Positions 7,206 through 15,124 of a stretch of 64,000 nt of DNA are shown piece by piece. This stretch comes from Nitrospira sp. Ga0074138 (GTDB lineage Bacteria; Nitrospirota; Nitrospiria; Nitrospirales; Nitrospiraceae): NCBI GenBank assembly GCA_001464735.1, contig LNDU01000027.1, positions 124,001 to 188,000 of the forward strand. The letters are read 5' to 3'. The notes beneath the pieces are model-generated. The model searched no databases. It was not told the origin of the DNA and saw only the letters and a program-made list of their open reading frames with translations. The position numbers and the translations under genes are program-made. Every line of letters begins with the position of its first letter. Within the stretch, counting starts at the first letter, position 1.

Positions 7206-8669
7206 ATGGTATCACGTATGAGTCAAGCCCACGTGCTCGTTGTTGATGACGACCCTGCCGTCCGGGATGTTCTGCAGGAATTCCTGATGCAGGAGGAGTA
7301 TAGCGTCTCTACTGTCGAGGGCGGTGCAGCGGCAATCCAGGCAGTGAAGGACTCGGTAATTCACATCGTGATCACTGATTTTCAACTGCCCGATATCGAT
7401 GGACTTGAGATCATCGATCGCCTGGCGAAGCTCGACGCAAAGATCATTCCCATCATGATGACCGGATTCGGTACGATCGAAACCGCGGTCCGGGCCATGA
7501 AGTCTGGCGCATTTGACTTCATTACCAAGCCGTTCGACCTTGAAACCGTGGCCGTGGTGGTTCGGAAAGCGGCAGAGTTCCTTCGGCTTCGGCAAGAAAA
7601 CCATCTCTTGCGGAAGGCTGTACGCGATCAATATCGACTTGAACATCTGGTGGGCGCCAGCGAGCCGATCCAACAAGTGATGGAATTTGTCCACAAAGTC
7701 GCCGACAGCGATAGCACGGTCATGATTCAAGGCGAAAGCGGTACCGGCAAGGAGTTGGTGGCGCGGATGCTCCACTTCAATAGTCTTCGCAAGGACCGTC
7801 CGTTGGTCCCGGTGAACTGTGGTGCGATCCCGGAAAATCTGCTGGAGTCGGAACTCTTTGGACACGAAAAAGGTGCGTTCACAGGAGCCACGCACTCGCG
7901 AATGGGACGTTTTGAACTGGCAAACGGGGGGACCATCTTCCTCGATGAAATCGGCGAAATGAGCCTGCCATTACAAGTGAAAATTCTTCGAGTGTTACAA
8001 GAACGGGAATTCGAACGCGTCGGCGGAAATCGAACGATTCACGTGGATGTGCGGATCATTGCCGCGACGAATCAGGATTTGGAAACACTGGTTGAGGAAA
8101 GGCGATTTCGCAAAGATCTGTTCTATCGGCTCAATGTGATCCCCATCGTGATTCCTCCGCTGCGAGAACGGCGGAGCGATATTCCGCTCCTCATCGACCA
8201 TTTCCTGACTCGCTTCAATCACAGCAAGCACACGACGGTGTCAGGCCTTGCCTCCGATGCGCTTCAAATGTTGACCGAGTATGACTGGCCTGGCAACATT
8301 CGGGAGTTAGAGAACATGATCGAGCGGTTGGTCGTGCTGAAGAAGCACGGTGTCCTTTCCGTTAGAGATTTACCCGAGAAAATTTGTCGGAGGTCGCCTG
8401 GTCCAGAACTCAAGGAGCAGTTCATTCGGTTCAGTGAGGATGGCATCAATCTTTCCAGAGAGGTTGAACAGTACGAAAAGCATCTCATCATGGAAGCCTT
8501 GCGCAAAGCCAACGGCGTCACCTCGCGGGCAGCGCAGTTGCTCCACTTGAACCGGACGACGTTGGTTGAGAAACTGAAGCGTAAGGGAGTGGATCCGCGA
8601 TCCCATCTGGAAACTCTTCCGCTATGGCCGCGCCCGTCCAGTCAAAAGATTGACGACCTATCGATCTAG
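7206..8669 (+). CDS. Sigma-54 response regulator with FleQ-like HTH (candidate flagellar master regulator)
   Basis: The 487-residue NtrC-family activator has a receiver (acidic pocket DDD at 14-16, phospho-acceptor Asp58 in ITDFQLP, MTG and TKPF motifs) and an AAA+ domain with Walker A GESGTGKE and the sigma-54 contact loop GAFTGA. Its Fis-type HTH reads RAAQLLHLNRTTLVEKLKR, close to that of FleQ/FlrA. Unlike FleQ and FlrA, the phosphorylation site is intact. It is transcribed alone from a sigma-70-like promoter, immediately upstream of a TPR-kinase-regulator group, so a FlrA-type role is likely. ATG at 7206 or 7218 are both possible; neither has a strong ribosome site. Confidence 0.85.
   Translation: MVSRMSQAHVLVVDDDPAVRDVLQEFLMQEEYSVSTVEGGAAAIQAVKDSVIHIVITDFQLPDIDGLEIIDRLAKLDAKIIPIMMTGFGTIETAVRAMKSGAFDFITKPFDLETVAVVVRKAAEFLRLRQENHLLRKAVRDQYRLEHLVGASEPIQQVMEFVHKVADSDSTVMIQGESGTGKELVARMLHFNSLRKDRPLVPVNCGAIPENLLESELFGHEKGAFTGATHSRMGRFELANGGTIFLDEIGEMSLPLQVKILRVLQEREFERVGGNRTIHVDVRIIAATNQDLETLVEERRFRKDLFYRLNVIPIVIPPLRERRSDIPLLIDHFLTRFNHSKHTTVSGLASDALQMLTEYDWPGNIRELENMIERLVVLKKHGVLSVRDLPEKICRRSPGPELKEQFIRFSEDGINLSREVEQYEKHLIMEALRKANGVTSRAAQLLHLNRTTLVEKLKRKGVDPRSHLETLPLWPRPSSQKIDDLSI
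8641..8654. promoter_or_regulatory. FleQ-box-like palindrome
   Basis: GTCAA-AAGA-TTGAC is a perfect dyad inside the 3' end of the preceding regulator gene. It has the same half-sites and 4-bp spacing as the published Pseudomonas FleQ consensus (GTCAATAAATTGAC). It lies about 45 bp upstream of the sigma-54-like site at 8698. Binding by the regulator encoded just upstream is inference. Confidence 0.5.
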
Positions 8670-8697
8670 CCGATGCCAATCCTGACAGGATCTATCC

Positions 8698-8713
8698 AGG
8701 TTCTCGAGTTGCC
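8698..8713 (+). promoter_or_regulatory. Sigma-54-like promoter before the TPR-flrBC group
   Basis: AGGTTCTCGAGTTGCC has the invariant GG and GC with exactly 10 bp between them and a good TTGC -12 element. The -24 element lacks the usual C after GG. It is about 75 bp before the TPR gene start and close to the FleQ-box-like dyad. Confidence 0.42.
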
Positions 8714-8787
8714 TCGATAACTCATCTGATTTCCTGAGAGTTTTCTACCTGTCTCCAGGGCATGAGCTTTGCTGATGCCCTATCGCC

Positions 8788-10968
8788 GTGTATCGATACC
8801 ATTTACGATATCCTCGACTATCCTTCTCGATTGCCGCTTGGATAGCGTTCTCTTCGCTGGCAATCGGGGCGGTTCCCTCGCAGCCTACCCCTACTCCCTC
8901 AATCGCAGCGGTCACCGAACGAGCGACCTCGATACGGAACTCAGTACCGATTGAGGGACTCGTACGACTGTTGCCTGATGAGGGGCCTCGTCAGGAAGGC
9001 CAATCGTCGGGGATTGACGGACTCGCTTGGCAAGAAGGCTGGTCTGCGTACAGGAAGAACGCATGGCCGGAGGCGCAGCGGTTCTTTGGGACGATCGTCA
9101 AGGAACATCCCGAAAGTCCACTCGTCCCATCTGCGAAAGCTTTCTTGGTCGAGCTCTTATTGCGGGATGATGTCACGGGGCAAATCCGATCCGAGGCAAT
9201 TCAGGAGTACAAAAAACTCCTTCGGGACCATCCACAATCGTCAAACGCTCGGAGAGCAGAATGGCGGGTCGCGGATTTGTATTTCGAGCAAGGCGCGTTC
9301 CAAGAGGCACAAGCGTTTTACGAGAACGCCATGGCCCATTCCGTCAATCTACCCTTCGACGGCAATCGGGCTTTGCTGGGGCTTGGCTATACATTCATGG
9401 CCATGGGGAAATGGAGCGATGCAGAGCATGCATTTGCGAACGTGCGAAAGAGAAGTGAGGACGAGCAGTTGCTCCAAGGAGCTACATTGGGATTGGCTCA
9501 TGCGCTGTTTAGAGAGCAGCGATTTTCCGAAGCGCAGCCGATCTACGATATCAGCTATCGACGATGGCCGCATCTCCTGAGGGGCGATCCGTTGTCGCTT
9601 CAGCAGTATGCCGTCACGCAGGTGAAACTGCAGCATGAGGCTTCCGCTCGAGAACTCATGCTGCTCTTTTACAATCTCCATCCTCGCCATGAGTATGCGC
9701 CTACGGCTCTGCTGCACGTGGCTGAGAGTTTACGAGCTGGTGCTAAACAGCCGCTTGCCGAGTTCGTCTACGCGCTGATCCTTTCGCTCTATCCGGACAG
9801 CACGTCGGATGCGACGGCCAAACTGCGGCTGGCCGCACTCCGCGCAGAGAATATGTTACCGGCTGGAAGCAATGCGCTCGGGCTCACGGTCAGCGCCATG
9901 ATTCACAACGTGCCCGTTCCGGACCAGAGCGATGCCTCCTACCGATCGCTACTGGAAGAGATTGCGACTCGAGAAGCGAGCAATTCAATGGGTAGCGAAG
10001 CCCTGTATTACCTTGGTAAGGGGTATGAAGACGCAGGCGACACGAATCGCGCGCTTCAAACCTACAAGGAGATCACGCTTCGAGCTACCAAGAATAACGA
10101 TCTATGGGCCATGAAAGCCTCAGAGCGCCTGTCTGCTCTGTTGACACCCTGGATCGAAGCGGCGATAGCATCGCACGACGATCTGACAGTTGTCAGTCTA
10201 TTTCACAGGCAGGGAGCAATGGCCGAACAGCATTATGCGCGTTCCCCTGTGTTGCTGAACATCGCGGAATCCCATCGGCGTCTCGGTTTTTCACCGGAAG
10301 CCGTGCGGCTGTATCAGCAGATTCTTAAATCGCACAACGATTCGGTATTGCTCGAAGCGGCTTTGATCGGCCTTGGGGGGATCTACCTGGATCAGCGAGA
10401 TCCTGAGGCCGCCAGAAAAGTGCTGGAGCGATACCGGTTTCAGTTCCCGATCGGTAAATACAACGTGGAGGTGCTGCATCTTTTGATTGAGGCCATGAGG
10501 CAACAGCGGGATCTGCAAGGGCTTCTCCATCTGTGCCGGATGTGGTTGTTGCGCCACCCGGTTCATCCTGAACGACCAGCTATGTATGTGGAGTTAGCCA
10601 AGACGTTGGGAGAACTGGATAAGCTGGATGAGTCTGCCCTGGCCTACGAAGAGGCATTCAAGGCCGGTGCGGTGCAAGCGTCCAATACACTTGTATCCTA
10701 TGCCGATACGTTATCTCGATTGAATCGACATGAGCGGGCTATTACAGCCTATCAATTAGTGCTGGCCAAGAAACCGAACGTGTCTCACGCCGATTGGGCG
10801 CGGCTGCAAACAGCCAACCATTGGGCGGCATTGAAGCAATACGATCGCGCCACCGTAGCGCTGGCCGAGCTTGATGTCACGGAGGATCCAATCCTCAATC
10901 GCCTTTCAGCGTCCCTTAAAACAAGTTTGCGAGCGGTCAGTCATTCGAGGAGGCAGGAACGGCTATGA
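8788..10968 (+). CDS. Exported TPR-repeat protein in the regulator operon
   Basis: The 726-residue protein has an N-terminal hydrophobic stretch (LSFSIAAWIAFSSLAIGA) that looks like a signal peptide, followed by TPR-type helical repeats through to the end. Recognisable units include AYRKNAWPEAQRFFGTIVKE, then RRAEWRVADLYFEQGAFQEA, and later SALAYEEAFKAG and RAITAYQLVLAKKP. It probably works as a periplasmic or envelope-anchored protein-interaction scaffold; no partner can be named. Its stop overlaps the start of the kinase gene by 4 bp (ATGA), so the two are coupled. The GTG start at 8788 keeps the signal peptide but has no clear ribosome site. No enzymatic motif is seen. Confidence 0.7.
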   Translation: MYRYHLRYPRLSFSIAAWIAFSSLAIGAVPSQPTPTPSIAAVTERATSIRNSVPIEGLVRLLPDEGPRQEGQSSGIDGLAWQEGWSAYRKNAWPEAQRFFGTIVKEHPESPLVPSAKAFLVELLLRDDVTGQIRSEAIQEYKKLLRDHPQSSNARRAEWRVADLYFEQGAFQEAQAFYENAMAHSVNLPFDGNRALLGLGYTFMAMGKWSDAEHAFANVRKRSEDEQLLQGATLGLAHALFREQRFSEAQPIYDISYRRWPHLLRGDPLSLQQYAVTQVKLQHEASARELMLLFYNLHPRHEYAPTALLHVAESLRAGAKQPLAEFVYALILSLYPDSTSDATAKLRLAALRAENMLPAGSNALGLTVSAMIHNVPVPDQSDASYRSLLEEIATREASNSMGSEALYYLGKGYEDAGDTNRALQTYKEITLRATKNNDLWAMKASERLSALLTPWIEAAIASHDDLTVVSLFHRQGAMAEQHYARSPVLLNIAESHRRLGFSPEAVRLYQQILKSHNDSVLLEAALIGLGGIYLDQRDPEAARKVLERYRFQFPIGKYNVEVLHLLIEAMRQQRDLQGLLHLCRMWLLRHPVHPERPAMYVELAKTLGELDKLDESALAYEEAFKAGAVQASNTLVSYADTLSRLNRHERAITAYQLVLAKKPNVSHADWARLQTANHWAALKQYDRATVALAELDVTEDPILNRLSASLKTSLRAVSHSRRQERL

Positions 10969-12266
10969 CGAGTGCTATGACCAAACATCCGGAAGACCGG
11001 GAGTTGCTGCAAGCCGCCTTCAGAAGTTTTGATGAGGCGGCTCACACGTTGCAGCAATCATACAGTGCGTTGACGACACGTGTGGAGCAGATGGATCTGG
11101 AGTTGGCGCAGAGCAACGAGGCGCTCCGCCGGCAGCTGTGTGACAACGAGGCCATGCGTGTCCATCTGGACGGGATTCTTGAGTCCTTGTCTATGGGGGT
11201 GTTGGTGATGGACGACTGCGAAATGATCACTCGCAGCAATCGAGCCGCCCAGGCGCTACTTGGCGTCACAGATGACGAACTGCGGAACCGTCGTGCGTCT
11301 GAGATATTGGCGGGTGCTGGTCTTGGCGTGTGTGATCGGCCTCAACGCATCGGTCAGGCAGTCGTCTCCATTAGTCAGGTTCCACTTCACAACGATTCCG
11401 GAGAGCACTCCGGACACCTCATTCTGTTTCAGGATATCACCCGTATTTATCAACTGGAGGAACAGTTGCAGCGCAAGGAACGACTGGCGGCCATGGGAGA
11501 GCTGATCGGTCGGATCGCCCACGAGATCAGAAATCCATTGGGCAGCGTCGAGCTCTTTGCGTCCATGCTGCAGCGAGATCTCGGCGAGCAGTCGTCCGCC
11601 AAACGCTACGCGCAACAAATCTCGCAGGCCGTCCAGTCGATGGATCGCTTACTGACCAATCTTTTGCTGTATACGCGGCCGGTTCACTTAGCTCGTGGCT
11701 GGCACTTAGCCAAAGCGTTGATCGGCGAATCGATCAAGTTGGCGGCCCATGCGATTACCAAGGTGCCGGTGGAAATCCGAGTGGACGTTAGTCAAGAAAC
11801 TCATTCGATGTGGTGTCACGACGGACAGTTGAAACAAGTGCTCGTGAATCTGGTCGTGAATGCAGTGCAGGCGATGCCGAATGGAGGGGTTCTGGCGATC
11901 AGTCTTTGTCAGGAACCGCCGCAGACACTTGGTATACCCGCTGTTCGACTAACTGTCCGGGACTCCGGGATTGGCATCGCTCCGGCCCATCAGTCGCGCA
12001 TATTCGATCCGTTTTTCTCGACGAAAGATGAGGGGACCGGCCTTGGTCTGGCGATTGTCTATTCGATAGTCGACGCGCACCAGGGACGGATCGATGTCGA
12101 CAGTACAGTCGGGCAGGGCACCGCATGCTCTATTATTCTGCCTCATCCGGCAATCGGTGGAGATCCTCATGCAGTGCATACTCCAACGCGCAACGAGCTG
12201 GAATCGAGTCAACCCTACCCTGGCGAGCACACTATGGCGTTAGTGGAGGAGTGGTCTCATGAATGA
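10965..12266 (+). CDS. flrB: PAS-domain sensor histidine kinase, FlrB/FleS-like
   Basis: The 433-residue kinase has no transmembrane segment and is predicted cytosolic. A helical N-terminus (1-65) is followed by a PAS domain (about 68-160), a dimerisation domain with phospho-acceptor His186 (RIAHEIRNPLG) and an ATPase domain with VVNAVQAMPN, DSGIGI and GTGLGLAIV boxes. It overlaps both the TPR gene and the following sigma-54 regulator, matching the FlrB-FlrC or FleS-FleR arrangement that controls class III flagellar genes in Vibrio and Pseudomonas. The signal it senses is unknown; the TPR partner is a possible input. Confidence 0.85.
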   Translation: MTSAMTKHPEDRELLQAAFRSFDEAAHTLQQSYSALTTRVEQMDLELAQSNEALRRQLCDNEAMRVHLDGILESLSMGVLVMDDCEMITRSNRAAQALLGVTDDELRNRRASEILAGAGLGVCDRPQRIGQAVVSISQVPLHNDSGEHSGHLILFQDITRIYQLEEQLQRKERLAAMGELIGRIAHEIRNPLGSVELFASMLQRDLGEQSSAKRYAQQISQAVQSMDRLLTNLLLYTRPVHLARGWHLAKALIGESIKLAAHAITKVPVEIRVDVSQETHSMWCHDGQLKQVLVNLVVNAVQAMPNGGVLAISLCQEPPQTLGIPAVRLTVRDSGIGIAPAHQSRIFDPFFSTKDEGTGLGLAIVYSIVDAHQGRIDVDSTVGQGTACSIILPHPAIGGDPHAVHTPTRNELESSQPYPGEHTMALVEEWSHE

Positions 12267-13674
12267 CCGCGAGAAGAGTAGCCCTCTTTCTGACAATGGT
12301 GACGAGAACGAGCGCATTCTCATCGTCGATGACGACCCATCGATGCGAACTGCACTGATGGAGACGGTCAAGCGACTCGGCTATTCCGTACAAGGGGCAG
12401 TCGATGGAATGGATGCCATTGAACGGATTCCCCATTTTCGTCCATGGCTGGTGCTGACCGATCTCAGGATGCCGCGTCTGAATGGGCTCGAATTGATCAA
12501 GGAAGTCAAGGCGCGCGCTCCTCATGCGACGATCGTTCTGATGACGGCGTATGGGGCCATAGAGACCGCCGTCGAGGCCATGAAGTTGGGCGCCAGCGAG
12601 TATCTCTTGAAGCCGTTTTCCATGGACTTGCTGGAGCGAGTCATCGTGAATCTCAAGTCGGGACGAGAAGTGGGGATCATCACGGGTCACCCGTCTCACC
12701 CAACGGGAAACCGGGCTCTGCTAAGCCAGGACCCAGGCATGATTAGGCTCTTAAGCACGATCGAAGGGGTAGCGTCTAGTCAGGCCACAGTCTTGATCCA
12801 AGGAGAGAGCGGCACCGGAAAAGAGCTATTAGCCAGGTTTATCCATAATCGGAGCCCGCGGTCGCATCGCCCGTTCATCGCGGTGAATTGTGCGGCATTA
12901 CCGGATGGGCTCCTCGAGAGTGAGCTCTTTGGCCACGAGCGTGGTGCGTTCACCGGGGCGTTAATCAAAAAAATTGGCAAGTTTGAGATGGCGCATATGG
13001 GCACATTGCTCCTGGACGAAATCAGTGAAATGAACCTGAGTCTGCAGGCCAAGTTACTGCGCGTATTACAGGAGCGCGAAGTCGATCGGATCGGGGGACG
13101 TGAGCCTGTTTCAGTCAATATACGGGTGATCGCGACGACCAATCGAGCGCTCTATCGGGAAGTCGAGCAAGGACGTTTTCGAGAGGATCTGTACTATCGT
13201 CTGAACGTTTTTCCTGTCACCGTTCCACCGCTACGTGAACGCACGATCGATATTCCATTGCTCGCGCGTCATTTTGTGAGCCAGTCGGCCACGAGGAATG
13301 GTCTCACGCCACCGACATTGTCTGATAGCGCGTGTGCGCATTTGCAACGGTTGGCATGGAAGGGAAATGTTCGTGAATTAGAGAATGTCATGGAACGGGC
13401 GGTGTTGCTGGCGGGGTCTGGCCCTATCCTTCCCGAACACTGTCCGCCTGAACAGACCGGAGCCTTGCCGGTTCTGCCTGCTCTTCCGCAACAACCGGCC
13501 AACGGATCCTTGTGGGAAATGGAGAGAGAGTTAATTTTTAAGACATTGGCACGAGTGAAGGAGAATCGTACGCATGCGGCGAAGGAGCTGGGGATCAGCA
13601 TTCGTACGTTACGAAATAAGCTGCGAGAGTATCGAGAAGGTGAGCGACCCTGCTCGATCACTGGAGGACCCTAA
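12259..13674 (+). CDS. flrC: Sigma-54 response regulator, FlrC/FleR-like
   Basis: The 471-residue NtrC-family activator contains a receiver with phospho-acceptor Asp68 (LTDLRMP), MTAYG and LKPF motifs, an AAA+ domain (GESGTGKELLARF, GAFTGA, then LDEISEM) and a Fis-type HTH (HAAKELGISIRTLRNKLREY). It overlaps the kinase gene by 8 bp and is its likely phosphorylation partner. Immediately downstream is a sigma-54 promoter for flgB, which makes activation of the basal-body operon the obvious role. It is complete, with no unusual substitutions. Confidence 0.87.
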   Translation: MNDREKSSPLSDNGDENERILIVDDDPSMRTALMETVKRLGYSVQGAVDGMDAIERIPHFRPWLVLTDLRMPRLNGLELIKEVKARAPHATIVLMTAYGAIETAVEAMKLGASEYLLKPFSMDLLERVIVNLKSGREVGIITGHPSHPTGNRALLSQDPGMIRLLSTIEGVASSQATVLIQGESGTGKELLARFIHNRSPRSHRPFIAVNCAALPDGLLESELFGHERGAFTGALIKKIGKFEMAHMGTLLLDEISEMNLSLQAKLLRVLQEREVDRIGGREPVSVNIRVIATTNRALYREVEQGRFREDLYYRLNVFPVTVPPLRERTIDIPLLARHFVSQSATRNGLTPPTLSDSACAHLQRLAWKGNVRELENVMERAVLLAGSGPILPEHCPPEQTGALPVLPALPQQPANGSLWEMERELIFKTLARVKENRTHAAKELGISIRTLRNKLREYREGERPCSITGGP

Positions 13675-13677
13675 GAG

Positions 13678-13720
13678 CGGCAAGAATTGCCGGTCGGCAA
13701 GTTTGTGCCGGTGGCGGCAC
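13678..13720. repeat. CGGCAA repeat cluster upstream of flgB
   Basis: CGGCAA-gaa-TTGCCG (13678-13692) is a perfect dyad. It is followed by CGGCA-N6-TGCCG (13695-13710) and another CGGCAC (13715-13720). The cluster begins 3 bp after the flrC stop and lies 90-130 bp upstream of the sigma-54 promoter. It could be an activator-binding enhancer or a terminator for the regulator operon; there is no T-run to favour the latter. Confidence 0.4.
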
Positions 13721-13810
13721 TCGTCGAGCGGAGGGGCATAGGCGAGGGGAACGAAAACCAATGAGGATTGCAGAAGGCCGTGCGCATGGCCATCACTCCG
13801 GCATTCGGGC

Positions 13811-13826
13811 AGGCATTATGGTTGCA
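13811..13826 (+). promoter_or_regulatory. Sigma-54 promoter for flgB operon
   Basis: AGGCATTATGGTTGCA matches the -24/-12 consensus (TGGCAY-N5-TTGCW) at all key positions, with GG and GC 10 bp apart. Transcription would begin near 13836, 28 bp before flgB. Confidence 0.75.
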
Positions 13827-13863
13827 ATGATAGCGTACAGCGGATGGAAAGGAGTCTCATGAT

Positions 13864-14274
13864 ATGACGATCTTTGACAAAACCATGCGGCTGCTGCAGC
13901 GGACTTTGGATCTTCGCGGCGCGCGACAGCGTGTGATCGCCTCGAATCTGGCCAACGAAGAAACGCCGGGGTATCGCGCGTCCGAGTTGACCTTTATGGA
14001 CCAGTTGCAGTCGGCCCACAAGGGACGTCTGCCGATCGTCATGGCGGCGACTCAGTCTCGACATTTCGGCGTGCATGGACCGCAGGGTGTGCAGGCGGTG
14101 ACGGGAAAACTCAGTGAAGTTCCGGCCGGCGATCTCCCCCTCGACGCCAACTCCGTCAATCTCGAGCTGGAGATGGCCAAATTGTCAGAGAACGCCATGC
14201 AGTACAACGCAGCGGCCACGATATTGGCCAAGAAGTTTCACGGATTGCTGAACGTGATACGGGAAGGGAGATAA
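13864..14274 (+). CDS. flgB: Flagellar proximal rod protein FlgB
   Basis: The 136-residue protein forms part of the proximal rod in the periplasm. It has the family's N-terminal pattern (RQRVIASNLANEETPGYRA at about 19-37) and the C-terminal helix LEMAKLSENAMQYNAAATIL. It is the first gene after the sigma-54 promoter and leads the flgB-flgC-fliE-fliF-fliG series. A strong ribosome site (aaaggag) precedes the ATG. Confidence 0.95.
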   Translation: MTIFDKTMRLLQRTLDLRGARQRVIASNLANEETPGYRASELTFMDQLQSAHKGRLPIVMAATQSRHFGVHGPQGVQAVTGKLSEVPAGDLPLDANSVNLELEMAKLSENAMQYNAAATILAKKFHGLLNVIREGR

Positions 14275-14337
14275 CACCTAGCCCGCTCGGCTGGCCGAAA
14301 TCGGCAAGCGGTTGACGGTTGATAGAGGAGGTCCATC

Positions 14338-14787
14338 ATGGAGATGTCCGACAGTATGGCGGTATCGGTGTCCGGTTTGGACGCCCAACGGCGACGACTC
14401 AACGTCATTGCGAGCAATCTTGCGAATGCTCAATCGACGAAAACGCCGACCGGCGGTCCGTACAAGCGGCGGGATGTCGTCTTTCGTTCAACGGCGGTTC
14501 CAAGCGCATTTCAGCGGACGTTTCGTCAAATCGCAGTGGGGCCGTCGGCGCATGCGCTCGAAGGGGTCTCCGTCGCTCGCGTGGTGGAAGATCCCAAGCC
14601 TGGACAGCTGATTTATGACCCTCATCATCCGGATGCCGATCCCAAAGGGTTCGTGCGTCTTCCCAATGTGAATGTCATGGAAGAGATGGTGAATATGATC
14701 GGCGCGTCGCGAGCGTATGAAGCCAATGTTCAAGCCATCAACGCCACACGTGCCATGTGGAACAAGGCACTGGAAATCGGGAGGTGA
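14338..14787 (+). CDS. flgC: Flagellar proximal rod protein FlgC
   Basis: The 149-residue rod protein has the N-terminal signature RRRLNVIASNLANAQSTKT and the C-terminal NVMEEMVNMIGASRAYEANV typical of rod and hook proteins. It lies 63 bp after flgB with an aggaggtcc ribosome site. Its TGA overlaps the fliE start (TGATG), so the two are coupled. The length is normal for the family. Confidence 0.95.
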   Translation: MEMSDSMAVSVSGLDAQRRRLNVIASNLANAQSTKTPTGGPYKRRDVVFRSTAVPSAFQRTFRQIAVGPSAHALEGVSVARVVEDPKPGQLIYDPHHPDADPKGFVRLPNVNVMEEMVNMIGASRAYEANVQAINATRAMWNKALEIGR

Positions 14788-15092
14788 TGATGAATCAGAT
14801 TTATGGTCCGACCTCAGGTATCGTTCCGATTCCCGATGTGGCCCCAGGCGGGTCGGCCGGAGCGTCAGGCGCTTCCGGGTTCATGGATTCGCTCAAGACT
14901 GCAATCGGAAAGGTCAACGACACGCAGCTGGAAGCCGGCCGAGCGGTAGGGGCTCTCATGACCGGCGAGACGCAGGACATTCACCAGACGATGGTCGCGC
15001 TGCAGCAGGCAGACGTGTCGTTCCAATTGATGATGCAAATCCGGAATAAACTGGTCACCGCCTACGAAGAGATTCAACGGATGCAAATGTAA
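14787..15092 (+). CDS. fliE: Flagellar hook-basal body protein FliE
   Basis: The product of about 101 residues links the MS ring to the rod. The C-terminal half shows the family features (DIHQTMVALQQADVSFQLMM, RNKLVTAYEEIQRMQ). The chosen ATG overlaps the flgC stop and follows a gggaggtg ribosome site; the next codon is also ATG, so 14790 is equally possible. The N-terminus is rich in Gly, Ala and Ser. Confidence 0.93.
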   Translation: MMNQIYGPTSGIVPIPDVAPGGSAGASGASGFMDSLKTAIGKVNDTQLEAGRAVGALMTGETQDIHQTMVALQQADVSFQLMMQIRNKLVTAYEEIQRMQM

Positions 15093-15124
15093 GCGATCAG
15101 GCCCGATGAAGGAGAGTGGCTAGC

